DNA of 64,000 nt, taken from contig JACPUD010000007.1 of NCBI GenBank assembly GCA_016192435.1, forward strand, positions 1 through 64,000, given 5' to 3'. The notes under the pieces are model-generated. The model did not search any database. It saw only the letters and a list, made by a program, of their open reading frames with translations, and had not been told where the DNA came from. Every line of letters starts with the position of its first letter. Position 1 is the stretch's first letter. A program made the position numbers and the translations under genes. This DNA comes from Rhodocyclales bacterium. GTDB lineage: Bacteria; Pseudomonadota; Gammaproteobacteria; Burkholderiales; Rhodocyclaceae. Of this stretch, positions 43,480 through 52,045 are shown one piece after another.

Positions 43480-46400
43480 ATGAAAATTACCAATAGTGGC
43501 CGAGGTATTCATCAACGGGAGATCCCGGGGCTGGATAAACTTAAAGGATTACCAGACCATTGGCACGCTTTCACGAATCTAGACCTAGCGCTTCCTGGTC
43601 GAGGCATTCGAGAGATAGATCTGGTCATGGTGATCGAAGATCGTCTACTGTTAATAGACCTCAAGGACTGGCTGGGTCCCGTTACAAGCAAAGACGGGAA
43701 CTGGTTTAACGGAAACCGTGATTGCGGACGTTCACCAGTACACAAGATCGGCGAGAACGTCAGAGAACTAGCGCCCCTGCTCAAAAAGTTCCTGACAGAG
43801 CAGCTAAGAAGGGAACATGGACCAGCCCAGAAGGTCGTCGTACCATGGGTTGAAGGGGCCGTTGTCCTGACTCGCACGCCAGATCGAACAGGGATATCAG
43901 GCTCTGAGGTCGCACGCGTCTTCAGTATTGACCCGTTCATGCGAATACTAAAGAACCGCAAAGAGCGGGACGCACAACTTTCCACCCCGCGGTCGAAAAG
44001 TACCGACTTTACCGCCCCGGAATGGGTCGCACGATTCCGGCAATTCTTCAACACCTCGACCGGAATATTCCAAGCGGGCGCTAGGCGTTACGGGGGATTT
44101 AGAGCTACAAGCGAAAGCCCAACATTCTCGCACCGTAACGGGATCTTTTCTGAATTTGATGTTAATGAGGAAGGCGTCGAAATCTCTTCCGGCCTGCTTA
44201 GGCGGTGGGATTTCACAAGGGCCGAAACACGGTATCAGAGCGAGGAAGCGCGGGCATCGATCGTTGGCCGAGAGAAGACGGTTATCGCATGGTTAGACGA
44301 TAGAAATCCGAGTTGCGGGTCCGTATTATTGAAGCCGAAGGTAGATGATCCAGACCGAGGTGTCGCGTACTGGGAGGTCTTTGATAAGCGCCGACGCATG
44401 AAGCGACTTTCGGAGTTCTGTGCAACAGGTTTTCATGCAACGACAGTCGGTGAACGAATCGAATTGGCCCGGCAGATTCTCGCGGCAGCAAAGACGTTTC
44501 ACGACTTACAAGCTGCGCACCTTGATATCGGCGCGCATAGCATATGGCTGGAACCTCCTAGCACAGTAAAGTTTTCTCATTTCATGGCGGCGTCGTTCCC
44601 TGAGATTGAGACGCTGGGAAACGCTAGATTCCAGTTTTTGTCCAGTTCGACAGTGCCGGAGGATGTCCTTGGCGCAGATGGCATCCCAATACGGAAGGAC
44701 GTCTTCTTGCTTGGTTGCGTCATTCATACCTTGCTGTTAGGCGCCCCCCCGGGCGGTGATCCTCCTGAGTGGAAATCGTCCGTCGATGCTGACGGCGTCT
44801 TCTCAACGTTGCATCCGTGGTTCGAGCGTAGCTTGGAAATAGACCACGTCAGGAGGTTTGGCAACGCCGCCGAGATGCTTGACGCGTTTAATGCAGCGGT
44901 ATCGTCCGGTTCGAACGAGAAAGCTACGATCGAAGGTCTTGAAAAGTTTCGTACGCTAAAGTCGCAACGTCAAGTATTTCAAGCATACCCCGAGTCGGAA
45001 TTGCTCTTGGAAGACGACCGCGTCGTTATCTGGCGCACCAGTGATCAGAAGATTGTCAAATTATGGAAAGCAAGCGCAATCGGAGACGTCAGCAAGGAGG
45101 CCCCCAGAATTCTGGCATTTCTTGAGCGGGCGGAGGCGCTTCTTTCGTCTCCGATTCAGGGTGTCGCGACTATGCATGCCGCTCATTGGACGGGCGATGC
45201 AATTGTTCTCGTTCAAAGCTTTGTCGAAGGGCCTACGCTGTCTGATGAGATCGCCAATAGAAGGCTTTTGGCAACGCCTGAGGCGACTGTTGAATTTCTT
45301 ATTGCTCTGATCAAATCAGTCGGCATTCTGCACGAACGATCTCTTCCCCATGGAGATCTCAAGCCTTCAAACATCATCGTCGATTTCTCCGTCGGTGAAG
45401 GGCGCCCATCCCCAGTAATGATCGATGTATTAGATTTTGCGCCATCGCAAGATGGCCAGCGAATGTCTTCCGCATATAGCCCCGCTTCAGGCGGCCGATT
45501 TGAGCGCGATCGGTTTGCTGTCACCAAGATAGCGGGAGAAGTTCTTCAGGCGGTCCTTGTGAACGGGACGATTTCAGCAGACCTTGCACGTGCCATTGAA
45601 CGGTGTCGAGTAGGTCCACCGACAAATGCGACGTTGCTCCCGCTTGAAGAAGCGCTTGAGCGGGCCATTTCCCCTGTAGTCCCCGCTGAGCTTGGCGCGG
45701 CCCTTAAGGTTGTGCTTCCCAACTGTTCCCCTGGCCTCATACTTCCAGATGAGGGGGTTTACTGGATTTCGAAATTCGGATTCCAGGTCATTATTCGTGG
45801 AGCAATTGAGCAGCTTGAAATAAGGCTAGATGCATTGGGACAGCCCGTGGCCGGTAAGCGGGTAAAACCGACCCAAAATAGTATTCAACGCAGTAGGCGC
45901 CATGAAGTGGTGTCGTTTCCTGGAAGTCTTATCCTAGAACGCGGAACGAACGACCTGACCGCCGTTGCGAGCATTCTTGAGCGCGACGATATTGTTTCTG
46001 CATTGGCACGCCGGTTAGCAGCAAAGCCCGAGGTCGGAGACGACTCTGAAACAGATCCGGTGGGGACAGAGGCGCAACAAGACAATATTGCTGAAAGGGT
46101 TGCGGATGCATCTGCCGAAGCATCAACTGTAGACGTTCGTCGGTTGTGGCGGCGCATGGTAGACGTGGAGGCCGAACTCACCACAGAAGCGGCGTGTATA
46201 GGCGACAGCTCGTTCCGTAAAGATACAAAGCGACATGTCGTTCCGATTCAAATGATTGCCGGTGAGCTCGATTTCGATCGTGACGATACAGTCGTTGTGG
46301 AGCGGCAGGATGCGAAGGGACGCTGGACAAGGATTGGTCTGCTCGACTTAGTTATTTCAACGCCGGGTTTCATTGCAGTTGAGAGCTGGATGGGCTCCGA

Positions 46401-48426
46401 CCGGCAGGCTCTCGTTGCAGATGGCGACTTACTTCGATTCCAGAGCCGATACGAAAATACGAGTCGGGAACGTCGAGAAGTGGCGACGAGCAGGATTTTG
46501 CAGGGAGCCTCGGCTTCGCCGGCACTGATTGAGGCCTTTGACCCGACAGTCACGCGTAGCCCGTCTCGGCTTCCGGTTGACGCAGACGAAGCTGAGCTGG
46601 AGAAGCGATATGGCTTGAACCCTGTGCAGGTTGATTCATTCAAGACGATTCTTGAGTGTCGTCCAGTAGGGCTGCTCCAGGGTCCTCCGGGAACAGGAAA
46701 GACGCGTTTCATCGGGGCTCTGGTGCACTTCGCGCTAACTCATGGCTTGGTTCGCAACGTTCTGTTGGCCAGCCAGTCACACGAGGCAGTCAACAATGCA
46801 GGTGAGGCAGTCTTAGACCTGTTTGGCTCCGATCGGGATTCGTTAAGCTTAATTCGTGTGGGCCACGAAGGGTCGGTCTCGGAGTCGCTTAGACCGTTTC
46901 ACGTCGCGTGCGTCGAAAGGGCCTACAAAGACCGGTTCGTGGCGATGTCGAAGCCGCGCCTCAACCTGGTCGGAAAGACCCTTGGTCTCGACTCAAAGGT
47001 GATCGACGACGTTCTCCATTTTGAAGACGCTGTGGTTCCGGTGTTGGCCAGAATTGGCGAATTCGTCGAGACCAACTCACTAGATTCGGCTAGATTGAAT
47101 TCGCTCAAAGTTACCGTCGAGCAGCAACTTGCTTCGCGGGGTATCAATATGGATCTGTCTAATTTGGAAGCGAGTTCGGTTGACGATCAGGTTACAGCAC
47201 GGTTCATGTCTGACTTGCCTAGCAATCAGGCGGCAAATATTGAAAAGTTTCGCCAGGTTGTCCAACTGAGCAGAGACATTATCGGTAGTGTTTCGACCTG
47301 GCAGAGAAGCTTCGAAACGTTCCTGGCAGGAACGCGCCAAGTTGTTGCAGGTACCTGCGTGGGGCTTGGAAGGACATCGCTCGGTCTTACTAAAACGGTA
47401 TTTGACCTCGTGATCGTTGATGAGGCTGCGCGCTGCACATCGAGCGAGTTGGCTGTTCCAATACAAGCTGGAAAGTGGATCGTACTTGTAGGGGATCATG
47501 CTCAATTGGAACCCTTACATCGCCCGGAGGTTGTCGAGTCCGTAGCGGATGAACTGCGCATGCCGTTACACGAGGTGATGCGAAGTGATTTCGAGAGAGT
47601 TTTTCAATCGACTTACGGTCAGGCGGCTGGCTCGACCTTAACAAAGCAATACCGGATGCTGCCTCCCATTGGGCGCCTCGTGTCAACGGCGTTTTACGAT
47701 CGTGCTCTTGCACACGGTCGCACTGATCCGTACATCGACGTTGATGCGATGCCCATAGAGCTCACGAAATGTCTTACCTGGGTTAGCACTGATTTGCTTG
47801 GGTCAGAGGCATATCAGAAGCCGGACAAAGTACGCCGCGGTAGCTTGACCAATCCGGTCGAAGCCGAAGCGATTGTCACCATGCTGAAAAGCTGGTCGAC
47901 GAACGACGCTTTCCTGGCATGGCTGACTTCTTTGTCACCACAGACGAAAGCGAAAGCGATTGGCGTTATCTGCGCATACGCGGCACAGCGAGACCTCGTT
48001 TGGAAGAAGCTGCAGGCAGAGAATCTGCCGGACGCAATACGGAGATCGCTGAAGGTGGACACGATTGACAGCTACCAGGGAAAAGAAAATGTTTTGGTGC
48101 TCCTGTCTCTCGTTAGAAATAATTCAGATGGTAAACCGGATGCGGGAGTGGCAACGATTGCCCCGGGATTTATGGGACGGAAGAATCGAATCAATGTAGC
48201 GCTGAGTAGAGCCATGGACCGTCTAGTGATCATCGGTGCACGCGCGGGATGGCGTCGAGGAACGCCGCTTGGTCGGGTCGTCAATGGTTTTAACGAAGAG
48301 ATTAAGTGCGACGAAGCGATCGTAGTCGACGTGCAGCGGATATTCGAAGTACCCGCGACTACCACCAGAGGTAAGAAGAAGGGGGCTCAAAGTGCACAAG
48401 GATCGCGATTGGGGGCCGCGCCATGA
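43480..48426 (+). CDS. NERD nuclease / tandem kinase-like / SF1 helicase fusion protein
   Basis: This 1648-residue protein has four parts. Residues ~1-120 are NERD-like, with Asp47 (EIDLVMV) and Asp60-Leu-Lys62 (LLIDLKDW) in a PD-(D/E)xK arrangement. Residues ~270-480 look like a degenerate protein kinase: HLDIGAHSIWL (347-357) keeps Asp349 but lacks the Lys and Asn. Residues ~505-715 are a second kinase-like domain with HGDLKPSN (624-631); the DFG position reads LDF (651-653). Residues ~1040-1620 are an Upf1-type SF1 helicase: GPPGTGKT (1068-1075), VIVDEAA (DE at 1314-1315), DSYQGKE (1530-1536), NVALSR (1572-1577). The partner gene overlaps by 4 bp. The DNA is AT-richer than both flanks. A defensive role is inferred from the neighbours; PglW also combines NERD and kinase domains but has no helicase. 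Confidence 0.85.
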   Translation: MKITNSGRGIHQREIPGLDKLKGLPDHWHAFTNLDLALPGRGIREIDLVMVIEDRLLLIDLKDWLGPVTSKDGNWFNGNRDCGRSPVHKIGENVRELAPLLKKFLTEQLRREHGPAQKVVVPWVEGAVVLTRTPDRTGISGSEVARVFSIDPFMRILKNRKERDAQLSTPRSKSTDFTAPEWVARFRQFFNTSTGIFQAGARRYGGFRATSESPTFSHRNGIFSEFDVNEEGVEISSGLLRRWDFTRAETRYQSEEARASIVGREKTVIAWLDDRNPSCGSVLLKPKVDDPDRGVAYWEVFDKRRRMKRLSEFCATGFHATTVGERIELARQILAAAKTFHDLQAAHLDIGAHSIWLEPPSTVKFSHFMAASFPEIETLGNARFQFLSSSTVPEDVLGADGIPIRKDVFLLGCVIHTLLLGAPPGGDPPEWKSSVDADGVFSTLHPWFERSLEIDHVRRFGNAAEMLDAFNAAVSSGSNEKATIEGLEKFRTLKSQRQVFQAYPESELLLEDDRVVIWRTSDQKIVKLWKASAIGDVSKEAPRILAFLERAEALLSSPIQGVATMHAAHWTGDAIVLVQSFVEGPTLSDEIANRRLLATPEATVEFLIALIKSVGILHERSLPHGDLKPSNIIVDFSVGEGRPSPVMIDVLDFAPSQDGQRMSSAYSPASGGRFERDRFAVTKIAGEVLQAVLVNGTISADLARAIERCRVGPPTNATLLPLEEALERAISPVVPAELGAALKVVLPNCSPGLILPDEGVYWISKFGFQVIIRGAIEQLEIRLDALGQPVAGKRVKPTQNSIQRSRRHEVVSFPGSLILERGTNDLTAVASILERDDIVSALARRLAAKPEVGDDSETDPVGTEAQQDNIAERVADASAEASTVDVRRLWRRMVDVEAELTTEAACIGDSSFRKDTKRHVVPIQMIAGELDFDRDDTVVVERQDAKGRWTRIGLLDLVISTPGFIAVESWMGSDRQALVADGDLLRFQSRYENTSRERREVATSRILQGASASPALIEAFDPTVTRSPSRLPVDADEAELEKRYGLNPVQVDSFKTILECRPVGLLQGPPGTGKTRFIGALVHFALTHGLVRNVLLASQSHEAVNNAGEAVLDLFGSDRDSLSLIRVGHEGSVSESLRPFHVACVERAYKDRFVAMSKPRLNLVGKTLGLDSKVIDDVLHFEDAVVPVLARIGEFVETNSLDSARLNSLKVTVEQQLASRGINMDLSNLEASSVDDQVTARFMSDLPSNQAANIEKFRQVVQLSRDIIGSVSTWQRSFETFLAGTRQVVAGTCVGLGRTSLGLTKTVFDLVIVDEAARCTSSELAVPIQAGKWIVLVGDHAQLEPLHRPEVVESVADELRMPLHEVMRSDFERVFQSTYGQAAGSTLTKQYRMLPPIGRLVSTAFYDRALAHGRTDPYIDVDAMPIELTKCLTWVSTDLLGSEAYQKPDKVRRGSLTNPVEAEAIVTMLKSWSTNDAFLAWLTSLSPQTKAKAIGVICAYAAQRDLVWKKLQAENLPDAIRRSLKVDTIDSYQGKENVLVLLSLVRNNSDGKPDAGVATIAPGFMGRKNRINVALSRAMDRLVIIGARAGWRRGTPLGRVVNGFNEEIKCDEAIVVDVQRIFEVPATTTRGKKKGAQSAQGSRLGAAP

Positions 48427-49898
48427 GCCAAGAAAAGCGCGCCACCTTATCGCTGCCCAAGAAGCCAAATGCCGATACAGTTGAAGAAGATAGGAATATT
48501 CCAGTTGGGCTATTCGACGTTCTCCTGCCAAGCCGGCAATTTGTCGTCCATCATAAGGTGGCGGAGGTTGGGCAAGTTGCATTAACGACGGAGTTCTTGT
48601 TGCGACTTCTGTATTCCGTCGACGGAATGGAAGAGGAGGACATCGCGCAATTCTTTGGGTTCAATACGGGTGAAATGGCTTTCGTTGTTAATGAGGCTGA
48701 ATCTCGGGGCTACTTAGATCGAATAGGCGGACGCATTTGGCTAGCCGATGCTGGGCACGCACTTTTCATGGATGGACAGCGGCCCCAAATTTTGGAAGTC
48801 CAGCGACGCACTGAGAAGATCGGCTTCGATCTTCTTTCTATGGCGCCATGCGAACGAGTAAACCTTTCCGAGTTCGAATTAGCGCTACCGGAGCTCGAAA
48901 TCCGGGATGAGCAGCGGGTGGCAACGGCATCTCATGATGTGCCGGACGCTTTCCGGCGACACTACCGTGAAATCGTCGGGCGCAAGGACAGGGATCCGGC
49001 TACAGGAGTGAAGAGATCCCTTTACTCAGTCGACGACGTTGCTGCGTCTGATCGATTCTCTGCCGTAGTTCCTGTTCTCGCGATTGCAAGCATCAGGAAA
49101 CCAGGGGAACCGGAACCAATGCTTGATGCTTGGCGGCCGGGACACGAGATCGATGACCGAGGCGCGGTCGTAAATTCCGTTGCCGCATTTCTCGATGGCT
49201 TAAAGACTGTTAAACGTACGGAGGACGATCACGCCTACGAGGTACTTCTAGATATCGCGCCAGACTACCTAAAAGAGTACAAAACGAAAAGTGGGCTTAG
49301 CGCCCTTCGATTCTTTAAGGAAACTGCGGTTCGTGCTGGTGAATTGCGAGTCGACCGCCCGACTGTGGGCATCATTGGTCCCTTATACTCCCCCGAGAAC
49401 AGCAGGCGAATATCCGATGCACTAGCCTATGCTGGCCCCGGGGAACCAGAGGCAGATGACGACAACTTCGTGTGGATTGCACCCGACGTTGCGGGTTGGG
49501 GGGCGTCGAGAGCCACGAGCACGCTGTTAGACCGGATTCATGGAAGCGAGGCGGTTATTACGCGAGGTAAGCCGCTGAAACATCTGCTCAAGCTATTCCA
49601 AAAGGTGCTTCAGCGTCCCGATAACGGCTCCATTCCCGCGGCACTGGAGATGCTCCTTATCCCAAGGCGCGTCGTCGCGGTCACAGTCCATGCGCCGCTC
49701 GGCATTGGAAGAAGCTTCCCAATTCCCTTGGGGGTGCTGAGCTTTGAACCGGATGTCGTGAAACGAGTGCACCAGTATCTAAAGACCCAGTTGCCTCAAT
49801 ACATCGAGATTGCAAATTCGAACGACAGATTTGATCTTCATTCGATTTTGCGTTGGGTTGAGTCTCCAGGGGAAGGTAGCTCGGTTGGCAGTTCGTAG
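48423..49898 (+). CDS. Partner of the NERD-kinase-helicase protein, winged-helix-like
   Basis: This 491-residue protein starts 4 bp inside the preceding gene, so the two are translated together. Residues ~50-115 look like a winged helix (TTEFLLRLLYSVDGMEEEDIAQFF; EAESRGYLDRIGGRIWLADAG). The rest is not recognised. Stretches such as VGIIGPLYSPENSRRISDALAYAG and NFVWIAPDVAGWGASRATSTLLDRI suggest an alpha/beta domain. Low GC like its partner. It may be a DNA-binding or effector subunit of the module; no catalytic motif is seen. Confidence 0.75.
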   Translation: MSQEKRATLSLPKKPNADTVEEDRNIPVGLFDVLLPSRQFVVHHKVAEVGQVALTTEFLLRLLYSVDGMEEEDIAQFFGFNTGEMAFVVNEAESRGYLDRIGGRIWLADAGHALFMDGQRPQILEVQRRTEKIGFDLLSMAPCERVNLSEFELALPELEIRDEQRVATASHDVPDAFRRHYREIVGRKDRDPATGVKRSLYSVDDVAASDRFSAVVPVLAIASIRKPGEPEPMLDAWRPGHEIDDRGAVVNSVAAFLDGLKTVKRTEDDHAYEVLLDIAPDYLKEYKTKSGLSALRFFKETAVRAGELRVDRPTVGIIGPLYSPENSRRISDALAYAGPGEPEADDDNFVWIAPDVAGWGASRATSTLLDRIHGSEAVITRGKPLKHLLKLFQKVLQRPDNGSIPAALEMLLIPRRVVAVTVHAPLGIGRSFPIPLGVLSFEPDVVKRVHQYLKTQLPQYIEIANSNDRFDLHSILRWVESPGEGSSVGSS

Positions 49899-50099
49899 CA
49901 CGGAGTAGGCTTGTCGGCTCAGGGTACCCAGGAGAGCGACCATCCAATTTCCTCGGCCGATGTACTTCTTCGCCGTGACACAATTGAACGGCGGCAATGC
50001 GCGTTTTTTCTGTCGTCCAAGCAGCAAGCGTCGAATGGCCGTTTTGGCCGAGGTTCTGACGCTCAGCCAAATGCGGCCAGCGTCTCTAGCTCGGCCAGA

Positions 50100-50156
50100 G
50101 CCGACCTTGAGTTGGCTTTCAGGATCAGTCGGCAATATGTTGGTTACCTGCCGCTC
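50100..50156 (+). repeat. Flanking 57-bp direct repeat, right copy
   Basis: Right-hand copy of the repeat at 43154-43210, in the same orientation, with the same 17-base spacing between GCCGACCTTGAGT and CGGCAATATG. It lies 201 bp after the last module gene and 20 bp before the stop of the DUF262 gene. The spacer 49899-50176 holds no gene; GGCCGTTTTGGCC (50038-50050) parallels GGCCGTTGTTCGGCC before the left copy. Confidence 0.8.
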
Positions 50157-50176
50157 AGCCGAATATGCTCACCTTC

Positions 50177-52015
50177 TCAGGAAACGTCAATTGGCATTGT
50201 CTTCCAGACGTCCTGCGCCAAAGCGATGAGCATTGTGTGCCGCTTTTCGATGGTTGCCGCATTCCACGCGGGGAATGCCTCCAGCTTTGCGTTGATCCGC
50301 GAGATGGACGTGTTTTGCCCCACGTCGGTTAGCTCCACCAGGCTGCGCGTCAGGTAGTTGCCGCTCTTGCGATACTCGGCCTGTTTGTCGGTATAGAAAT
50401 CGTTCCCTGCGACGATGTTGATTGGCTTTTCCAGCAAGGTCAGGTTACCGAGCCGATTCTTGTAGTCGTCGTAGGCAAGCCCCGGGTTCTCGCTCGCCCA
50501 CTTTGCACGCAGCTCACTCTCTGGCTTGTTGGGCAGGATGTGTTCAATTTCCAAATTGGTGAATGGCTCCAGGCTGCCAGGCACCTTCAGCCCATTGAAG
50601 GCCATCTCGACGTGCTGCGTCAACCGGGCCAGCAGGTATCGCGTCCGGTACTGCTGCATCGAATACAAGGTGAAGCGCTTGAGGGCATCGGTCAACTCCT
50701 GAGACTTGCCCGCCATGTTCTTCTCGAAGCGGTCGGCGACAAAGGCGTTGAGCTGAGCCTTTTGCTGCACCGGATCGCTACCCTCGGCAATCGCGCGCAG
50801 CTCGTCGGCCCATTGGGAGAAACTACGTTCCAGGTCTTTGGTCGGGGTCTTGGTGAAGATGTAGTAGAAAAGGAAACTCTCCAACTGCGCCACGAAATGG
50901 TCGAACAGCGGTTTCGGGAAATTGGCCGCTGCCAGCAACAGGACGTAGTGCAGACTGAAGGCTCCCCCGGCCAGTCGCTTGAGGCTGTCCATCGCAAGGC
51001 TGGGCTTTCCATCGTTGCCCATCCCGTTGGCGAATGCCAAGTAGTGCTCAACGTTGCGAATCACCTTGCGCACGAACTCGAAGGGCTTGTTGGTGTAGTC
51101 GCACAACGCGGCGTTGTCCTTGGCCACGAACCAGTCGTAGATCTCGTCCTCGCGGAGCACCGCATCGCCGCGCTCATTCTGGATGACGTAGTTGGCCATT
51201 AGGAAGTAGCGCAGGAACCGGAGCGGCTTTTCCTTTTCCTTCTCCAGCGGCTTGGTGATCTTCTTCCACTCGTCCTTGAGTTGGGTGAATTGCGTTTGCT
51301 TGACCTGTGTGAACAGCAGATTCTTGAGCAAGTCCATCGGGTTGAGGCCGACACCGCGCTCGTTGATGGTCTCGAAAATCTTCAGGGCACTGCTGACATC
51401 CGTGGAGATCTGGATGAAGACGACGTTATTGGCCAGATAGCCCCAATACTTCTTCAGCTTGGCGATATCGTCGTAGTTGTCCTTCAGATACCGGTAAAGC
51501 GTTGCATAGGCATTGATCAGATTCTCCAGCGACCCAAAGCTCGGAATGCCGGCCGCCTGGATGCCCGCGCGCACGACTTGTGGATCGGCGCCCAACTCGA
51601 CCAGTTTGGCCATCACGTCACCGGCGTTTTCGTAGCGCGGTTCCAGCTTGAGGGTGGTCTGTGTCTCTCCCTCGCTATCCGTATAGCTCGAGGAGATCAG
51701 ACCACTGATGGTTTGACGCTGAGGCTCACCCTGAAACAGGTTTTTCAGTGCGCACAAGAGCAGGAAGAACGTCGTCAGACGTTGCTGGCCATCGATGACT
51801 TCGTAATGGCCTTTCTGGTCTGTTGGTGAAACCAGGATCGTGCCGATGAAGTATTCCCGCGTCGTCCCGGCATCGATCTGCTCGCCGACGTCTTCGAGTA
51901 GCTGATGCACTTCCTTATCCGTCCAGACATATTCGCGCTGATAGTCGGGGACGATGTAGAAGCACTCCCTGAATGCCTCCTCGATGCTGTATTTGTGGTT
52001 TTCAATGCGGGCCAT
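50177..52015 (-). CDS. DUF262/DUF1524 protein (GmrSD-type nuclease)
   Basis: This 612-residue protein joins the two halves of GmrSD-like type IV restriction enzymes. The N-terminal DUF262 (ParB/Srx-like NTPase) has IVPDYQR (21-27) and VIDGQQRLTT (DGQQR 75-79). A helical middle follows. The C-terminal DUF1524 is an HNH-type nuclease with EIEHILP (near residue 490) and RLGNLTLLEKPINIVAGN. Such proteins cut DNA with modified bases, and BrxU in another BREX island is related. It is the last gene of the minus-strand BREX cluster, 30 bp after pglZ, so it is probably cotranscribed. The modification targeted cannot be read from sequence. Confidence 0.85.
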   Translation of the reverse strand: MARIENHKYSIEEAFRECFYIVPDYQREYVWTDKEVHQLLEDVGEQIDAGTTREYFIGTILVSPTDQKGHYEVIDGQQRLTTFFLLLCALKNLFQGEPQRQTISGLISSSYTDSEGETQTTLKLEPRYENAGDVMAKLVELGADPQVVRAGIQAAGIPSFGSLENLINAYATLYRYLKDNYDDIAKLKKYWGYLANNVVFIQISTDVSSALKIFETINERGVGLNPMDLLKNLLFTQVKQTQFTQLKDEWKKITKPLEKEKEKPLRFLRYFLMANYVIQNERGDAVLREDEIYDWFVAKDNAALCDYTNKPFEFVRKVIRNVEHYLAFANGMGNDGKPSLAMDSLKRLAGGAFSLHYVLLLAAANFPKPLFDHFVAQLESFLFYYIFTKTPTKDLERSFSQWADELRAIAEGSDPVQQKAQLNAFVADRFEKNMAGKSQELTDALKRFTLYSMQQYRTRYLLARLTQHVEMAFNGLKVPGSLEPFTNLEIEHILPNKPESELRAKWASENPGLAYDDYKNRLGNLTLLEKPINIVAGNDFYTDKQAEYRKSGNYLTRSLVELTDVGQNTSISRINAKLEAFPAWNAATIEKRHTMLIALAQDVWKTMPIDVS

Positions 52016-52045
52016 TTCTTATCTTCCGATTTTTCTTTCACACAT

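Noticed and set aside
43480-48426. The NERD-kinase-helicase gene as a second pglW
   Set aside because: It shares NERD and kinase-like domains with PglW, but it has a complete Upf1-type helicase, lies on the other strand and has its own coupled partner. The true pglW is next to pglX at the right edge.
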